Notes under the pieces: generated by a model
What the model saw: only the letters and a program-made list of their open reading frames with translations
What the model was told of the DNA's origin: nothing
The model's database searches: none
Assembly (NCBI GenBank): GCA_019423795.1
Contig: JAHZAT010000005.1
Coordinates: 1-64,000, forward strand
DNA length: 64,000 nt
Origin: Clostridiales bacterium
GTDB taxonomy: Bacteria; Bacillota; Clostridia; Lachnospirales; Lachnospiraceae
Direction of reading: 5' to 3'
Program-made: the position numbers and the translations under genes
Shown: in pieces, positions 34,317 through 43,314 of the stretch
Numbering within the stretch: position 1 is the first letter of the stretch
How the letters are laid out: each line of letters starts with the position of its first letter

Positions 34317-36757
34317 TTATTTTACTGGTTTCAGATTCCAGATTTTTTCATTATATTGTTCAATCGTTCGGTCTGATGAAAAATATCCGGATTTTGCTGT
34401 ATTAACAATTGCTTTTTTAATCCATTCATCCTTATGATCGACATACAAATGATATACTTTTTCATATGTTTCAATATAAGACGGAAAATCTGCAAGTATG
34501 TAGTATGGATCTGCCTCTCCATATTCCCCAAATAAAAGATTCTGGTAAATCTCTGAATATTTTCTGTTTCCGTATCGTAACAGATTTCCTTCGATCAGAC
34601 AATTACATACATCACGGATTCCTGGATGATTCTCGAAAATAATCCCTGGATTGTATGTATGGTACATTTTTTTATTGTAATTACCCTCAGCGCTGTCCCC
34701 GAAGATAAAGATATTCTCCTGACCTACACGCTCTGCGATCTCTATATTGGCTCCATCCATAGTGCCGATCGTCAATGCACCATTCATCATAAATTTCATA
34801 TTTCCTGTTCCAGATGCTTCCATTCCTGCGGTAGAAATCTGCTCACTGATATCTGCTGCCGGAATCAGTATCTCCGCAACCGATACACAATAATTTTCTA
34901 CGAAAACCACCTGAATCTTTCCGTCCATATCTGGATCTTTATTCACCATTTCCTGAATGGAATGGATCAGCCTTATGATCTCTTTTGCCCTGGCATATCC
35001 CGGTGCTGCTTTCGCCGCAAAAATAAATGTGATCGGTGTTGTAATACATGCTGGATCTTTTTTGATCTTCTGATATATATAAATGATATGCAGACATTTT
35101 AACAGCTGTCGTTTATACTCATGCAAACGTTTGCAATGAACATCAAAAATAGATTCTGGGTTCACTTCGATCCCTTGCTTTTCTTTGATATACTTTGCAA
35201 AACGGATCTTATTATTTCGTTTGACCTTCTCATATTTTTTACAAAATTCTTTGTCATCTTTATATGGAAGGATCTGTTCAAACAGACGGTAATCCTTTAA
35301 AATATCCCCTTTCACATACTCTCTTACCAGATGATATAGCCCCTGATTGGCCAGTGCTAACCAGCGTCTGTGTGTGATCCCATTTGTGATCGCAAGATAT
35401 TTTTGTGGAAAGATCTGATAAGATCCTTTAAAAATCCTCGTTTTTAAAATATCAGCGTGAAGATTTGAAACACCATTGATCCTGCGGCAAAGAGCTACGC
35501 ATAGGTTTGCCATGCGGATCTCATTGTTTCCGATCACTGCCATCTGTGCGATCTTTTCTTCTTCCTTGCTGTAATATACGGAAAGTTTCTGACAGTATTT
35601 CTCATTGATCGCACAAATGATCTGATAGATTCTTGGAAGCAGTAAACGAAACATATTCTCATCCCAACATTCCATTGCTTCTGACATAATTGTATGATTC
35701 GTATAATGAAATATCTTCTTGACCATACCGTAGGCCTCATCCCATCCAAAATCTCTTCATCCATTAGAATCCTCATAAGTTCTGGCATCGCCAATGCCGG
35801 ATGTGTCTCATTGATCTGAATGACAACATGTTCTGGCAAGGAGTTCAGATCATCAAATACTGCTTTATGTCTCTTGATCATCGACTGCATCGTTGCAGAT
35901 GCCAGAAAATAAAACTGTTTTAAACGCAGCATTTTACCCTGCATATGATCATCTGACGGATATAAGACTTTCGAGATTGCTTCTGCAAATGTCTGGTCTG
36001 CCATCGCTTTATCATAGATTCCTTCATTAAACGAATGAAAATCGAACCGCCGCTTGCTTCTGGCACTCCACAGACGAAGAGTTGCTGGCGTCTTAGTCTT
36101 GTATCCAATGATCGGTACATCATATGGGACTGCAATGACGGTATTATAATCTTTATGTTCAATCTTTAATCCATTCTCTGTCCAGTTTTCCTGAATCGTT
36201 CCATTAAAATGTACTTCCACACTTAATTCCGGGCGCTCGATCTCCCAAACATTTCCATCTCTTAACCAGTCATCTTCCATCTCAATCTGCGTTCCATCTA
36301 CAATTTTCTGACGAAACATTCCATATTCATATCGGATCCCACATCCGAGTACTGGAAGTTCCATCGTAGAAAGTGAATCCAAAAAACATGCTGCCAGTCG
36401 TCCTAGTCCTCCATTTCCAAGTCCTGCATCATTTTCTTCATCCGTAATCTTATCAAAATCAAGTCCCATCTCCCAGAATGCTTCCCGATATGCCTCATAT
36501 AATCCTTGACTGATCAGATTATTAGAAAATGCCCTTCCCATCAAAAATTCGGCTGACATATAGTAAAGTTTCTTAACTCCCTGCTCTTGTACCCTTTTTC
36601 TGCTGTCTGCCCAGGATATCATGATATCATCCCTGATACACTCCGCTGCTGCCTTATAGATCTCATCATTTGTTGCCTCACTGATCGTTCTTCCAAGTGC
36701 ATGAATTAATTTATTCTCGATCCGTTGTCCGATCTTATTGCTGTCCATATAGTCCAT
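34317..36757 (-). pseudogene. glgP: Glycogen/maltodextrin phosphorylase, frameshifted
   Basis: Would phosphorolyse glycogen to glucose 1-phosphate. The N-terminal frame (from ATG 36757, AGGAGG upstream) is intact to residue 338 (NETHPALAMPELMRILMDEE). The C-terminal frame resumes DEAYGMVKKIFHYTNHTIMSEAM and runs to the stop with the PLP-Lys motif GTGNMKFMMNGAL. One T is missing on the coding strand between 35743 and 35744: GAT-GG-GAT should be GAT-TGG-GAT. Restoring it gives a continuous 813-residue protein, the normal length. No other damage is visible, so this is a very recent mutation, a phase-type change or a sequencing error. Confidence 0.93.
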
Positions 36758-36824
36758 TGTGATCTAAGCCTCCTTTCTAGTCTTTATCTTTGACCTGTAA
36801 ATTTATCTCATTTTTTGTCTTTAT

Positions 36825-36861
36825 GAAGAATGGGCATCTTAAAATAAGATGCCCATTCTTC
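36825..36861. terminator. Strong hairpin between glgA and glgP
   Basis: Perfect 17-bp arms (36825-36841 and 36845-36861) around AAA; core AATGGGCATCTTA. It starts 9 nt after the glgA stop. On the minus strand no T-run follows the stem (ATAAAGAC), so it may be an mRNA-stabilising or processing hairpin that sets glgP levels rather than a full terminator. A T-run exists only on the plus-strand side. Confidence 0.65.
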
Positions 36862-36869
36862 TTTTGAAT

Positions 36870-38315
36870 TTATAATACACTATTATACATATCAAGATAA
36901 ATCTTTGCAGATTTTGCAAAACTGTTATCGGATTCCATCGCTCTTTGGATCAATCCATGTTTTCTCTTTGGACTCTGCAATGTCTGTAATGCATAACGGA
37001 TTGCTCCCAGCATCTCATGTGCATTGTAGTTTGCAAATGAGAATCCATTTCCTGTGTCCTCGTATTCATTGTAACTTTGTACTGTATCACGAAGTCCACC
37101 TGTCTCACGTACGATTGGAAGTGTTCCATAACGAAGTGCGATCATCTGAGAGATTCCACATGGTTCAAATTTGGATGGCATTAAGAAGAGATCACTTCCT
37201 GCATAAATCTGGTGTGCAACTGCATTATCATATGCGATATATGAGCATACTCTTCCTTTGTATTTTTCTTCCATGTAACGGAAAAATTCCTCATATTCAT
37301 AATCACCCGTTCCGAGAATGACAAATGCGACATTCTCTGTACACATGATCTCATCCAACATGTATTTCACAAGATCCAGACCTTTCTGCTCTGTTAATCT
37401 TGTAACCATACCGATGATCGGAACTCCTGGTGTGATCGATAATCCAAGAGCCTTGATCAGTTCCTGTTTATCTTTCTTCTTTCCAGAAAGATCATCTTTG
37501 TTAAAATGATATGGAATCAATGGATCTGTCTCTGGATTAAATTCTTCCTGATTCATTCCATTTAAGATTCCCCATGTATCTCCTGCTCTCGCATTTAAGA
37601 TACCTTCCTGACGGTATGCAAATGCTGGATCACGAATCTCCTGTGCATAAGTTGGACTTACTGTGCTTAAACGATCTGCAAACACAAGTGCTGCTTTCAT
37701 GAAACTTGCACATTCATAGTTATGCATAAATTCTGGTGTGTCATACTTTGGATCGATTCCTAACCAATGTTCAAACTGATCGAAACCAAATTCTCCTTGA
37801 TACATCATATTATGGATCGTAAAGATCGTCTTTGCATGTCCAATATCCCAATGTCCGTACTGTGTGCGGAGTAAGATAGGGATCAGACCTGTCTGCCAGT
37901 CATTGCAATGGATGACGTCTGGAATAAATCCAATACGGCTTGCTACTTCGATCACGGCACGGCAGAAGAAAGCATACTGCTCTCCTTCTGCAAGTCCACC
38001 ACGATATACCGCATCACCAAAAAATCCTTCATTATCGATCAGATAATATGTAACTTCATTATAAACCAGTTCTTCTACACCTACATATGTTTCCCCACCA
38101 CTAAAATTGATGTTGAAATCTGCCAGATGTCTTGTCTGTGCGCCATATTTCCCTTTCATCTGACTATGAAACGGCATGATCACACGGGCATCCGCACCGA
38201 TCTGATTCAATTCCTTTGGAAGGGTTCCCATAACATCTGCTAGCCCTCCAAGCTTCACAAATGGTGCACACTCTGCCCCTGCAAGCAGCACTTTCAGTGA
38301 ATTGTTATTACTCAT
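36870..38315 (-). CDS. glgA: Glycogen synthase (ADP-glucose, GT5)
   Basis: 481 residues from ATG 38315 with AAAGGAG upstream. N-terminal GT5 catalytic start LLAGAECAPFVKLGGLADVMG (read in part; the ADP-glucose-binding KxGGL is KLGGL). IHNMMYQGEFG, and the C-terminal GT-B half with VTRLTEQKGLDLV and PSKFEPCGISQMIALRYGTLP. It extends alpha-1,4-glucan chains. The start overlaps the glgD stop by 8 nt, so it is translationally coupled to the ADP-glucose enzymes. Confidence 0.97.
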   Translation of the reverse strand: MSNNNSLKVLLAGAECAPFVKLGGLADVMGTLPKELNQIGADARVIMPFHSQMKGKYGAQTRHLADFNINFSGGETYVGVEELVYNEVTYYLIDNEGFFGDAVYRGGLAEGEQYAFFCRAVIEVASRIGFIPDVIHCNDWQTGLIPILLRTQYGHWDIGHAKTIFTIHNMMYQGEFGFDQFEHWLGIDPKYDTPEFMHNYECASFMKAALVFADRLSTVSPTYAQEIRDPAFAYRQEGILNARAGDTWGILNGMNQEEFNPETDPLIPYHFNKDDLSGKKKDKQELIKALGLSITPGVPIIGMVTRLTEQKGLDLVKYMLDEIMCTENVAFVILGTGDYEYEEFFRYMEEKYKGRVCSYIAYDNAVAHQIYAGSDLFLMPSKFEPCGISQMIALRYGTLPIVRETGGLRDTVQSYNEYEDTGNGFSFANYNAHEMLGAIRYALQTLQSPKRKHGLIQRAMESDNSFAKSAKIYLDMYNSVL

Positions 38316-39441
38316 TAACACTTGCTCCTTTCGGAATAAATACTGGATGGTTTGATGATCCTGATAAGTGTGCATTTGAATAAACTTTTACGTGTCGGTC
38401 TAAAATTGTATGGTTGATCTCTGCCTGTGGTGCGATAAATCCTTCTGCCATAACAACAGAATTCTTGATCACAGCTCCCTCTGCAATCTGTGATCCACGG
38501 AAGATGACAGAGTTTTCAACTTCACCATCAATCTCACATCCACTACTGATCAGGCTGTTGCTGACTTTCGCATTTGGTCCGTATTTTGCTGGTGCTCCAT
38601 CGGCAGATTTTGTGTAAATTCTTCTATTACCCAAGAATAATTCTTTGTAAACATCTGGTTTTAACATATCCATATTTACATTGTAATATGCTTCTAAAGA
38701 TGTAATACATCCTACATATCCTTTATATTCATATCCCTGAATTACAAGACGATCGAAGTTTGGAACGATAACATCAAAGAAAAAGTGTTTCTTATTATGT
38801 GCGATCGCTGTCTCAATAAAATCGATCAATAATGTTGTCTTCATGATATAAGCATCCATGCTCTTCTTATTTGAACGATGTTTTCCTTCAGAATAGCACA
38901 TATCAAGAACTTTATCGTCTTCATCTGTTTTTAAATAAACTCCATCATAATCGCAGTTCGTTGAATCATCACTATTATCAAAATACATCAGTGTGATATC
39001 TGCTCCAGATTTGATATGTTTATCTAACATATCCTGAAAATCTGCATTACAGATCACATAAGAACGTCCTAATAATACATATTTTTCTTTTGCTTTCTTT
39101 AAAAATCCAAGTGTTCCACGAAGTCCATCCATAACACTTGCGTATTCTCCGGATGGAGATGCATCATTAATATATGGTGGGAAGATATATAATCCTCCAC
39201 GTTTTTTGTTTAATCCCCAGTCTTTTCCTGAATTCACATGGCTCAACAGTGAATCGTAATTTCTTCTTGTTAATAATCCTACATTCTTAATCCCTGCATT
39301 TACCATGTTACTTAACATAAAGTCAACTGTACGATAACGTCCACCAACCGGAAGTGCTGATAAACTTCTGGAGCGTACAAGGTCTTTTAATTTTCTATTT
39401 TCTTCTCCTGCATTGATAATACCTAACATCTGTTTATCCAT
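38308..39441 (-). CDS. glgD: Glucose-1-phosphate adenylyltransferase regulatory subunit GlgD
   Basis: 377 residues. Related to GlgC throughout, with a nucleotidyltransferase fold (VGGRYRTVDFMLSNMVNAG) and a left-handed beta-helix tail (GCEIDGEVENSVIFRGSQI, KNSVVMAEG). The N-terminal Gly-rich nucleotide loop of GlgC (GGQGSRL) is replaced by INAGEENRKLKDLV, so it is expected to be non-catalytic and to form a heteromer with GlgC, as shown for Firmicute GlgCD. Confidence 0.95.
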   Translation of the reverse strand: MDKQMLGIINAGEENRKLKDLVRSRSLSALPVGGRYRTVDFMLSNMVNAGIKNVGLLTRRNYDSLLSHVNSGKDWGLNKKRGGLYIFPPYINDASPSGEYASVMDGLRGTLGFLKKAKEKYVLLGRSYVICNADFQDMLDKHIKSGADITLMYFDNSDDSTNCDYDGVYLKTDEDDKVLDMCYSEGKHRSNKKSMDAYIMKTTLLIDFIETAIAHNKKHFFFDVIVPNFDRLVIQGYEYKGYVGCITSLEAYYNVNMDMLKPDVYKELFLGNRRIYTKSADGAPAKYGPNAKVSNSLISSGCEIDGEVENSVIFRGSQIAEGAVIKNSVVMAEGFIAPQAEINHTILDRHVKVYSNAHLSGSSNHPVFIPKGASVNE

Positions 39442-39454
39442 ATCTTCAATCCTC

Positions 39455-40639
39455 CTAGTGTAAGATGGTATCTGGGTAGATCATTGCTCCGTCTTCAACA
39501 GTCGCATTCTCTAATGCAACACAATGATATCCGATTACAGTTACATTATTTCCTTCTCCAACCTTGCATCCCTGCTCGATGACTACTTCTTCATCGATCA
39601 GTGCTTTGTCGATCTGACAGTCTGTTCTTACAACAGTATCTTTCATGATCACACTGTTCTTAACTACACTGCCTTTTCCGATCTTAACACCAGAATGGAT
39701 GACACAGTTCTCTACTTCACCTTCAATAACACATCCATCGGCAAGAATAGAATTCTTAACAGATGCACCTGGTGCTATATAATGAGGAGGTAATGAGAAG
39801 TTTCTTGTGTAGATTCTCATCTTATCATCATTTAAGTCAATCTGAGGATTTTCATCTAGAAGTTCCATATTAGCTTCCCATAAGCTGTCGATCGTTCCTA
39901 CATCTCTCCAGTATCCATCAAATGAGTAAGCATACATCTTTCTTCCATCTTCCAACATTCTTGGAATAATATTCTTACCAAAGTCATGTTCTGATTCTGG
40001 ATCATTTCCATCATCGATCAGATACTGACGGATCAGTTTCCATTTAAAGATATAAATACCCATAGAAGCTTTTGTACTCTTTGGTTCTGCTGGTTTTTCT
40101 TCGAATTCATAAATACGTTCATCTTCATCTGTATTCATGATTCCAAAACGTTTTGCTTCTTCATAAGTTACATTCAGAACTGAGATCGTACAATCTGCAC
40201 CTTTCTCTTTATGATACTGAAGCATCTTGTCATAATCCATGGTACAGATCTGGTCACCAGATAATACAATGATATGATCTGGATCAAAATTATCAATGAA
40301 ATTTATGTTCTGATAAATCGCATCTGCCGTTCCACGGTACCAGTTACCTGTTTCTCCCTTCATATATGGAGGTAAAACATAAGCACCTCCGTTTAAGCTG
40401 TCAAGATCCCAGAATCCTCCAGTACCAATATATGCATTTAACTCCAGTGGTTCATACTGTGTTAAAACTCCGACTGTGTCAATTCCTGAGTTTGTACAGT
40501 TTGACAGTGGGAAGTCAATGATCTTATATTTTCCACCATAGGATACGGCTGGTTTTGCTTTCTTCTGAGTTAATGCGAACAATCTGCTTCCTTGTCCCCC
40601 TGCAAGCAGCATCGCAACGATTTCTTTTTTGTTAATCAT
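39455..40639 (-). CDS. glgC: Glucose-1-phosphate adenylyltransferase catalytic subunit
   Basis: 394 residues. Makes ADP-glucose, the committed step of bacterial glycogen synthesis. Catalytic loop LLAGGQGSRLFALTQKKAKPA (in part), GGKYKIIDFPLSNC, WYRGTADAIYQN, LSGDQICTMDYDKML with the catalytic Asp, and EFEEKPAEP; C-terminal beta-helix hexapeptide repeats. AAAGGAGG precedes the ATG. It lies 16 nt after glgB and 13 nt before glgD. Confidence 0.97.
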   Translation of the reverse strand: MINKKEIVAMLLAGGQGSRLFALTQKKAKPAVSYGGKYKIIDFPLSNCTNSGIDTVGVLTQYEPLELNAYIGTGGFWDLDSLNGGAYVLPPYMKGETGNWYRGTADAIYQNINFIDNFDPDHIIVLSGDQICTMDYDKMLQYHKEKGADCTISVLNVTYEEAKRFGIMNTDEDERIYEFEEKPAEPKSTKASMGIYIFKWKLIRQYLIDDGNDPESEHDFGKNIIPRMLEDGRKMYAYSFDGYWRDVGTIDSLWEANMELLDENPQIDLNDDKMRIYTRNFSLPPHYIAPGASVKNSILADGCVIEGEVENCVIHSGVKIGKGSVVKNSVIMKDTVVRTDCQIDKALIDEEVVIEQGCKVGEGNNVTVIGYHCVALENATVEDGAMIYPDTILH

Positions 40640-40655
40640 AGCTCTTTGTCCTCCT

Positions 40656-42890
40656 TTATTTTACACCTTGATCATTATTCTTTTTTGTTCTTCTTGTCTT
40701 GCTTGTTCTTTTTTTTGGCTGTTCCTCTTCTTTCTCTGTTGTTTGCTTTGTTACCTTTATATCTTCTTTTTTGGGAGTGTCTTTCTTAGTCTCCGGCGCC
40801 TCTTCTTTTGTTACTTTCTTTGTAACTTCCGGCTTTTTCTCTACTGTTTTCTTCACAGCTTCTGTTTTCTTCTCCTGTGCTGCCTTCTTTGCTGGCTCTG
40901 CTTTCTTTGCAGTGGCTTTCTTTGCCGGCTCTGCTTTCTTTGCTACACTCTTTCGTGATTTCGTCTCCACTTCCTCAATCTTATAGTAAACAACACTTAA
41001 TGGTTTTAAGGAAATTTCTGCTGCCTGTTGGTAAACAGCTTTCTTTCCTTCAGATGGTACTTTCACCCTCTTCGTTGAAACTTTAGATTCGGAAACATCT
41101 CCATCTCCACCAAAATCAAGCTCACTGCTGTCTAAGATCTTCGTAAGTTTTGATTTCTTTGGTAATGGTACCTTGTATTTATCCCATTCCATCGGTGTAA
41201 AATTGCAGACACAAAGAATCTGTTGTTGTTTTCTTCCTCTGCCCTTCTTATTCTTTCGTATAAATGCTACAACACTGTGGTCTGCATCACGTTGCAAGCA
41301 CCATTCAAATCCTGCTGGATCCTGATCTAATTCATATAATGCCGGTTCAGATTTGTAAATCTCATTTAGTTTAGCTACATATTTGTGGAAAGAATCATGC
41401 ATCTCATACTGATCGATCAAGAACCAGTCAAGCTGTTCTTTGTCTCTCCATTCTACAAATTGGGCGAATTCTCCACCCATAAATAATAATTTCTTTCCTG
41501 GATGTGCCATGGTAAATCCATATAATGTTCGCAGTGAAGCAAACTTCTCATCATATGCACCATACATCTTATTGATCATAGAACCTTTGCCATGAACAAC
41601 CTCATCATGTGAATATGGAAGAATGTAATTCTCACTGTAAGCATAATCCATAGAGAAAATGATCGCTCCATGATTATCCTTACGATACAATGGATCAAGT
41701 TCCATATAGTAAAGAGTATCATGCATATATCCCATGTTCCACTTGTAAACAAATCCTAGTCCTTCCGGATCATCAACATCACTTGTTACCTTTGGATATG
41801 CTGTTGATTCTTCTGCGATCGTCAAGAATCCCTCATGTGTTGTACGAAGTGCTTCGTTTAGATTGCGAAGGAAATCAACTGCTTCATAGTTGATATTGGT
41901 TCCATCTTCATTCGGCACATATTCTCCTTCCTGTTTCCCAAAGTCAAGATATAGCATTGCAGATACAGCATCAATACGAATTCCATCGATATGATAAACA
42001 TCTGCAAAGAACATCGCACTTGAGATCAAGAAGCTCTGTACTTCTGGTTTCCCATAGTTAAATAATAAAGTTCCCCAGTCAGGCTGGCTTCCCTTCCTTG
42101 GATCCTCATGATCATAAATATGTGTTCCATCAAACATTGCCAGTCCATGCTCATCTCTTGGAAAATGTGCTGGGACCCAGTCAAGGATAACACTGATCCC
42201 TGCTTTATGTAACTCATTGATCATATAATTGAAATCTTCTGGTGTTCCATATCTTGATGTTACACCGTAATATCCTGTTACCTGATATCCCCAAGAAAGA
42301 TCATATGGATATTCTGTGATTGGCATCAGTTCAACATGTGTATATCCCATCTCTCCAAGATAAGGAATCAGCATGTCCGCAATCTCACGATAATTATAAA
42401 ATTCTCTCTCTTCTTCCTGCGGCATTCTCCATGTTCCAAGATGCAGCTCATAGATAGACATTGGCTGATCTAATGCCTGGCGTTTCTTTCTCTGATTGAT
42501 AAAACGTTTATCAGACCATTTAAAATCATCGAAATCCCAGACTTTCGAAGCTGTATCTGGTCTGCATTCTGCATAAAATGCAAATGGATCACTCTTATAT
42601 CTGCAGATTCCATCATAGCCTTCTACATGATATTTATACAGATCACCTTTCTTCAGTCCTTCAATCTCGATCGTATAGATCCCGTCTTTGTCACCTTTCA
42701 TCGGATGTGCAAGAGGATTCCAGAAATTGAAATCACCTACGACACTGACTGACTTTGCATTTGGAGCCCAAACAGTAAATCTGTGAGTCTTTGTCTTCTT
42801 CTGATAATGGCATCCAAATGTCAGGTATGCCTGCCTTGCCTTTCCCGTCTGAAACAAATACAAATCCTCACGATTGATAGTTTCATTCAT
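40656..42890 (-). CDS. glgB: 1,4-alpha-glucan branching enzyme with Lys/Ala-rich tail
   Basis: 744 residues from ATG 42890 with AAGGAGGAG upstream. CBM48 (FTVWAPNAKSVSVVGDFN), GH13_9 barrel with VILDWVPAHFPRDEHG, nucleophile region GIRIDAVSAMLY, acid/base IAEESTAYP and LPYSHDEVVHGKGS, then the C-terminal beta domain ending SVVYYKIEE. A further ~104 residues form a low-complexity basic tail with KKAEPAKKA repeats and TSKTRRTKKN, resembling histone H1 or bacterial HctB-like tails and not part of the branching enzyme family. It makes alpha-1,6 branches. First gene of the glg operon. Confidence 0.96.
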   Translation of the reverse strand: MNETINREDLYLFQTGKARQAYLTFGCHYQKKTKTHRFTVWAPNAKSVSVVGDFNFWNPLAHPMKGDKDGIYTIEIEGLKKGDLYKYHVEGYDGICRYKSDPFAFYAECRPDTASKVWDFDDFKWSDKRFINQRKKRQALDQPMSIYELHLGTWRMPQEEEREFYNYREIADMLIPYLGEMGYTHVELMPITEYPYDLSWGYQVTGYYGVTSRYGTPEDFNYMINELHKAGISVILDWVPAHFPRDEHGLAMFDGTHIYDHEDPRKGSQPDWGTLLFNYGKPEVQSFLISSAMFFADVYHIDGIRIDAVSAMLYLDFGKQEGEYVPNEDGTNINYEAVDFLRNLNEALRTTHEGFLTIAEESTAYPKVTSDVDDPEGLGFVYKWNMGYMHDTLYYMELDPLYRKDNHGAIIFSMDYAYSENYILPYSHDEVVHGKGSMINKMYGAYDEKFASLRTLYGFTMAHPGKKLLFMGGEFAQFVEWRDKEQLDWFLIDQYEMHDSFHKYVAKLNEIYKSEPALYELDQDPAGFEWCLQRDADHSVVAFIRKNKKGRGRKQQQILCVCNFTPMEWDKYKVPLPKKSKLTKILDSSELDFGGDGDVSESKVSTKRVKVPSEGKKAVYQQAAEISLKPLSVVYYKIEEVETKSRKSVAKKAEPAKKATAKKAEPAKKAAQEKKTEAVKKTVEKKPEVTKKVTKEEAPETKKDTPKKEDIKVTKQTTEKEEEQPKKRTSKTRRTKKNNDQGVK

Positions 42891-43225
42891 AGTATAACTC
42901 CTCCTTAAAACTTCAAAACAAAGAATTCTTGTGATCGAATCCCACACTTACAGAAAATCTTATCTTATAAGACTTCTTTGTGAAACTAAAAAGTCTAATA
43001 AAATAAAAAAGCGTAAACAACCACGAACAATCTTCTTGCAAATGGCTTATTTACGCTTTTATAGTCATATCTTTAATTTCTATAGGTATAATAAAAATGT
43101 GACACGTTGTCATCTTACAAGATATTTTCATATTCAAAGAACAATGTACTGTAAATATCTTTCGTTTCTAGTCCACTTTCTGGTTGTTTATCTGCTGTTC
43201 AAAAAGTGTTTGTTTCACTAACTTT
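42891..43225 (-). promoter_or_regulatory. Long 5' leader of the glgBCDA operon
   Basis: About 330 nt separate the predicted promoter from the glgB ATG, and no convincing gene lies in it. The minus-strand RNA would carry the attenuator-like hairpin at 43007-43060 and, closer to glgB, an AGACTT/AAGTCT hairpin (42970-42996). A 13-bp palindrome TGACA-CGT-TGTCA lies at about 43100-43112. No riboswitch class was recognised. The whole is AT-rich. Confidence 0.45.
43000..43060 (-). terminator. Possible terminator/attenuator in glgB leader
   Basis: On the minus strand AAAAGCGTAAA (43060-43050) pairs perfectly with TTTACGCTTTT (43017-43007) across a 32-nt loop, followed by more T (TTTTTTATTTTATT overall). 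It could end tdcB transcription 255 nt after its stop, or attenuate the leader from the 43226-43254 promoter, which lies upstream of it. Confidence 0.5.
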
Positions 43226-43254
43226 ATTATACCAAATCTTTTCATATATTTCAA
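43226..43254 (-). promoter_or_regulatory. Sigma-A-type promoter of the glg operon
   Basis: On the minus strand TTGAAA (43254-43249), 17-nt spacer, TATAAT (43231-43226). Located 60 nt past the tdcB stop and about 335 nt before glgB. Confidence 0.7.
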
Positions 43255-43314
43255 CAAATTGTACAATATTTAATGCACTATTTATATCCATATTGTGAAA
43301 TTCATCCAAGCAAT

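Noticed and set aside
34317..36757. Two separate phosphorylase genes
   Set aside because: The halves overlap in different frames and together make exactly one protein; the second half has no ribosome site or normal start. A one-base frameshift explains it.
40592..40986. Plus-strand Cys/Leu/Phe-rich ORFs
   Set aside because: They are the complement of the Lys/Ala-rich GlgB tail, where AAG/AAA codons give long open antisense frames.
43087..43092. TATAAT on the plus strand in the glgB leader
   Set aside because: No fitting -35 and no plus-strand gene to drive.
43150..43175. CcpA cre site in the glgB leader
   Set aside because: CTAGAAACGAAAGATA keeps only the AAxCG core; the outer TG and CA are missing.
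42931..43221. Plus-strand 96-residue ORF in the glgB leader
   Set aside because: No ribosome site, unlikely composition (His, Tyr, Phe, Lys) and no recognisable pattern; it runs through the hairpins and promoter.
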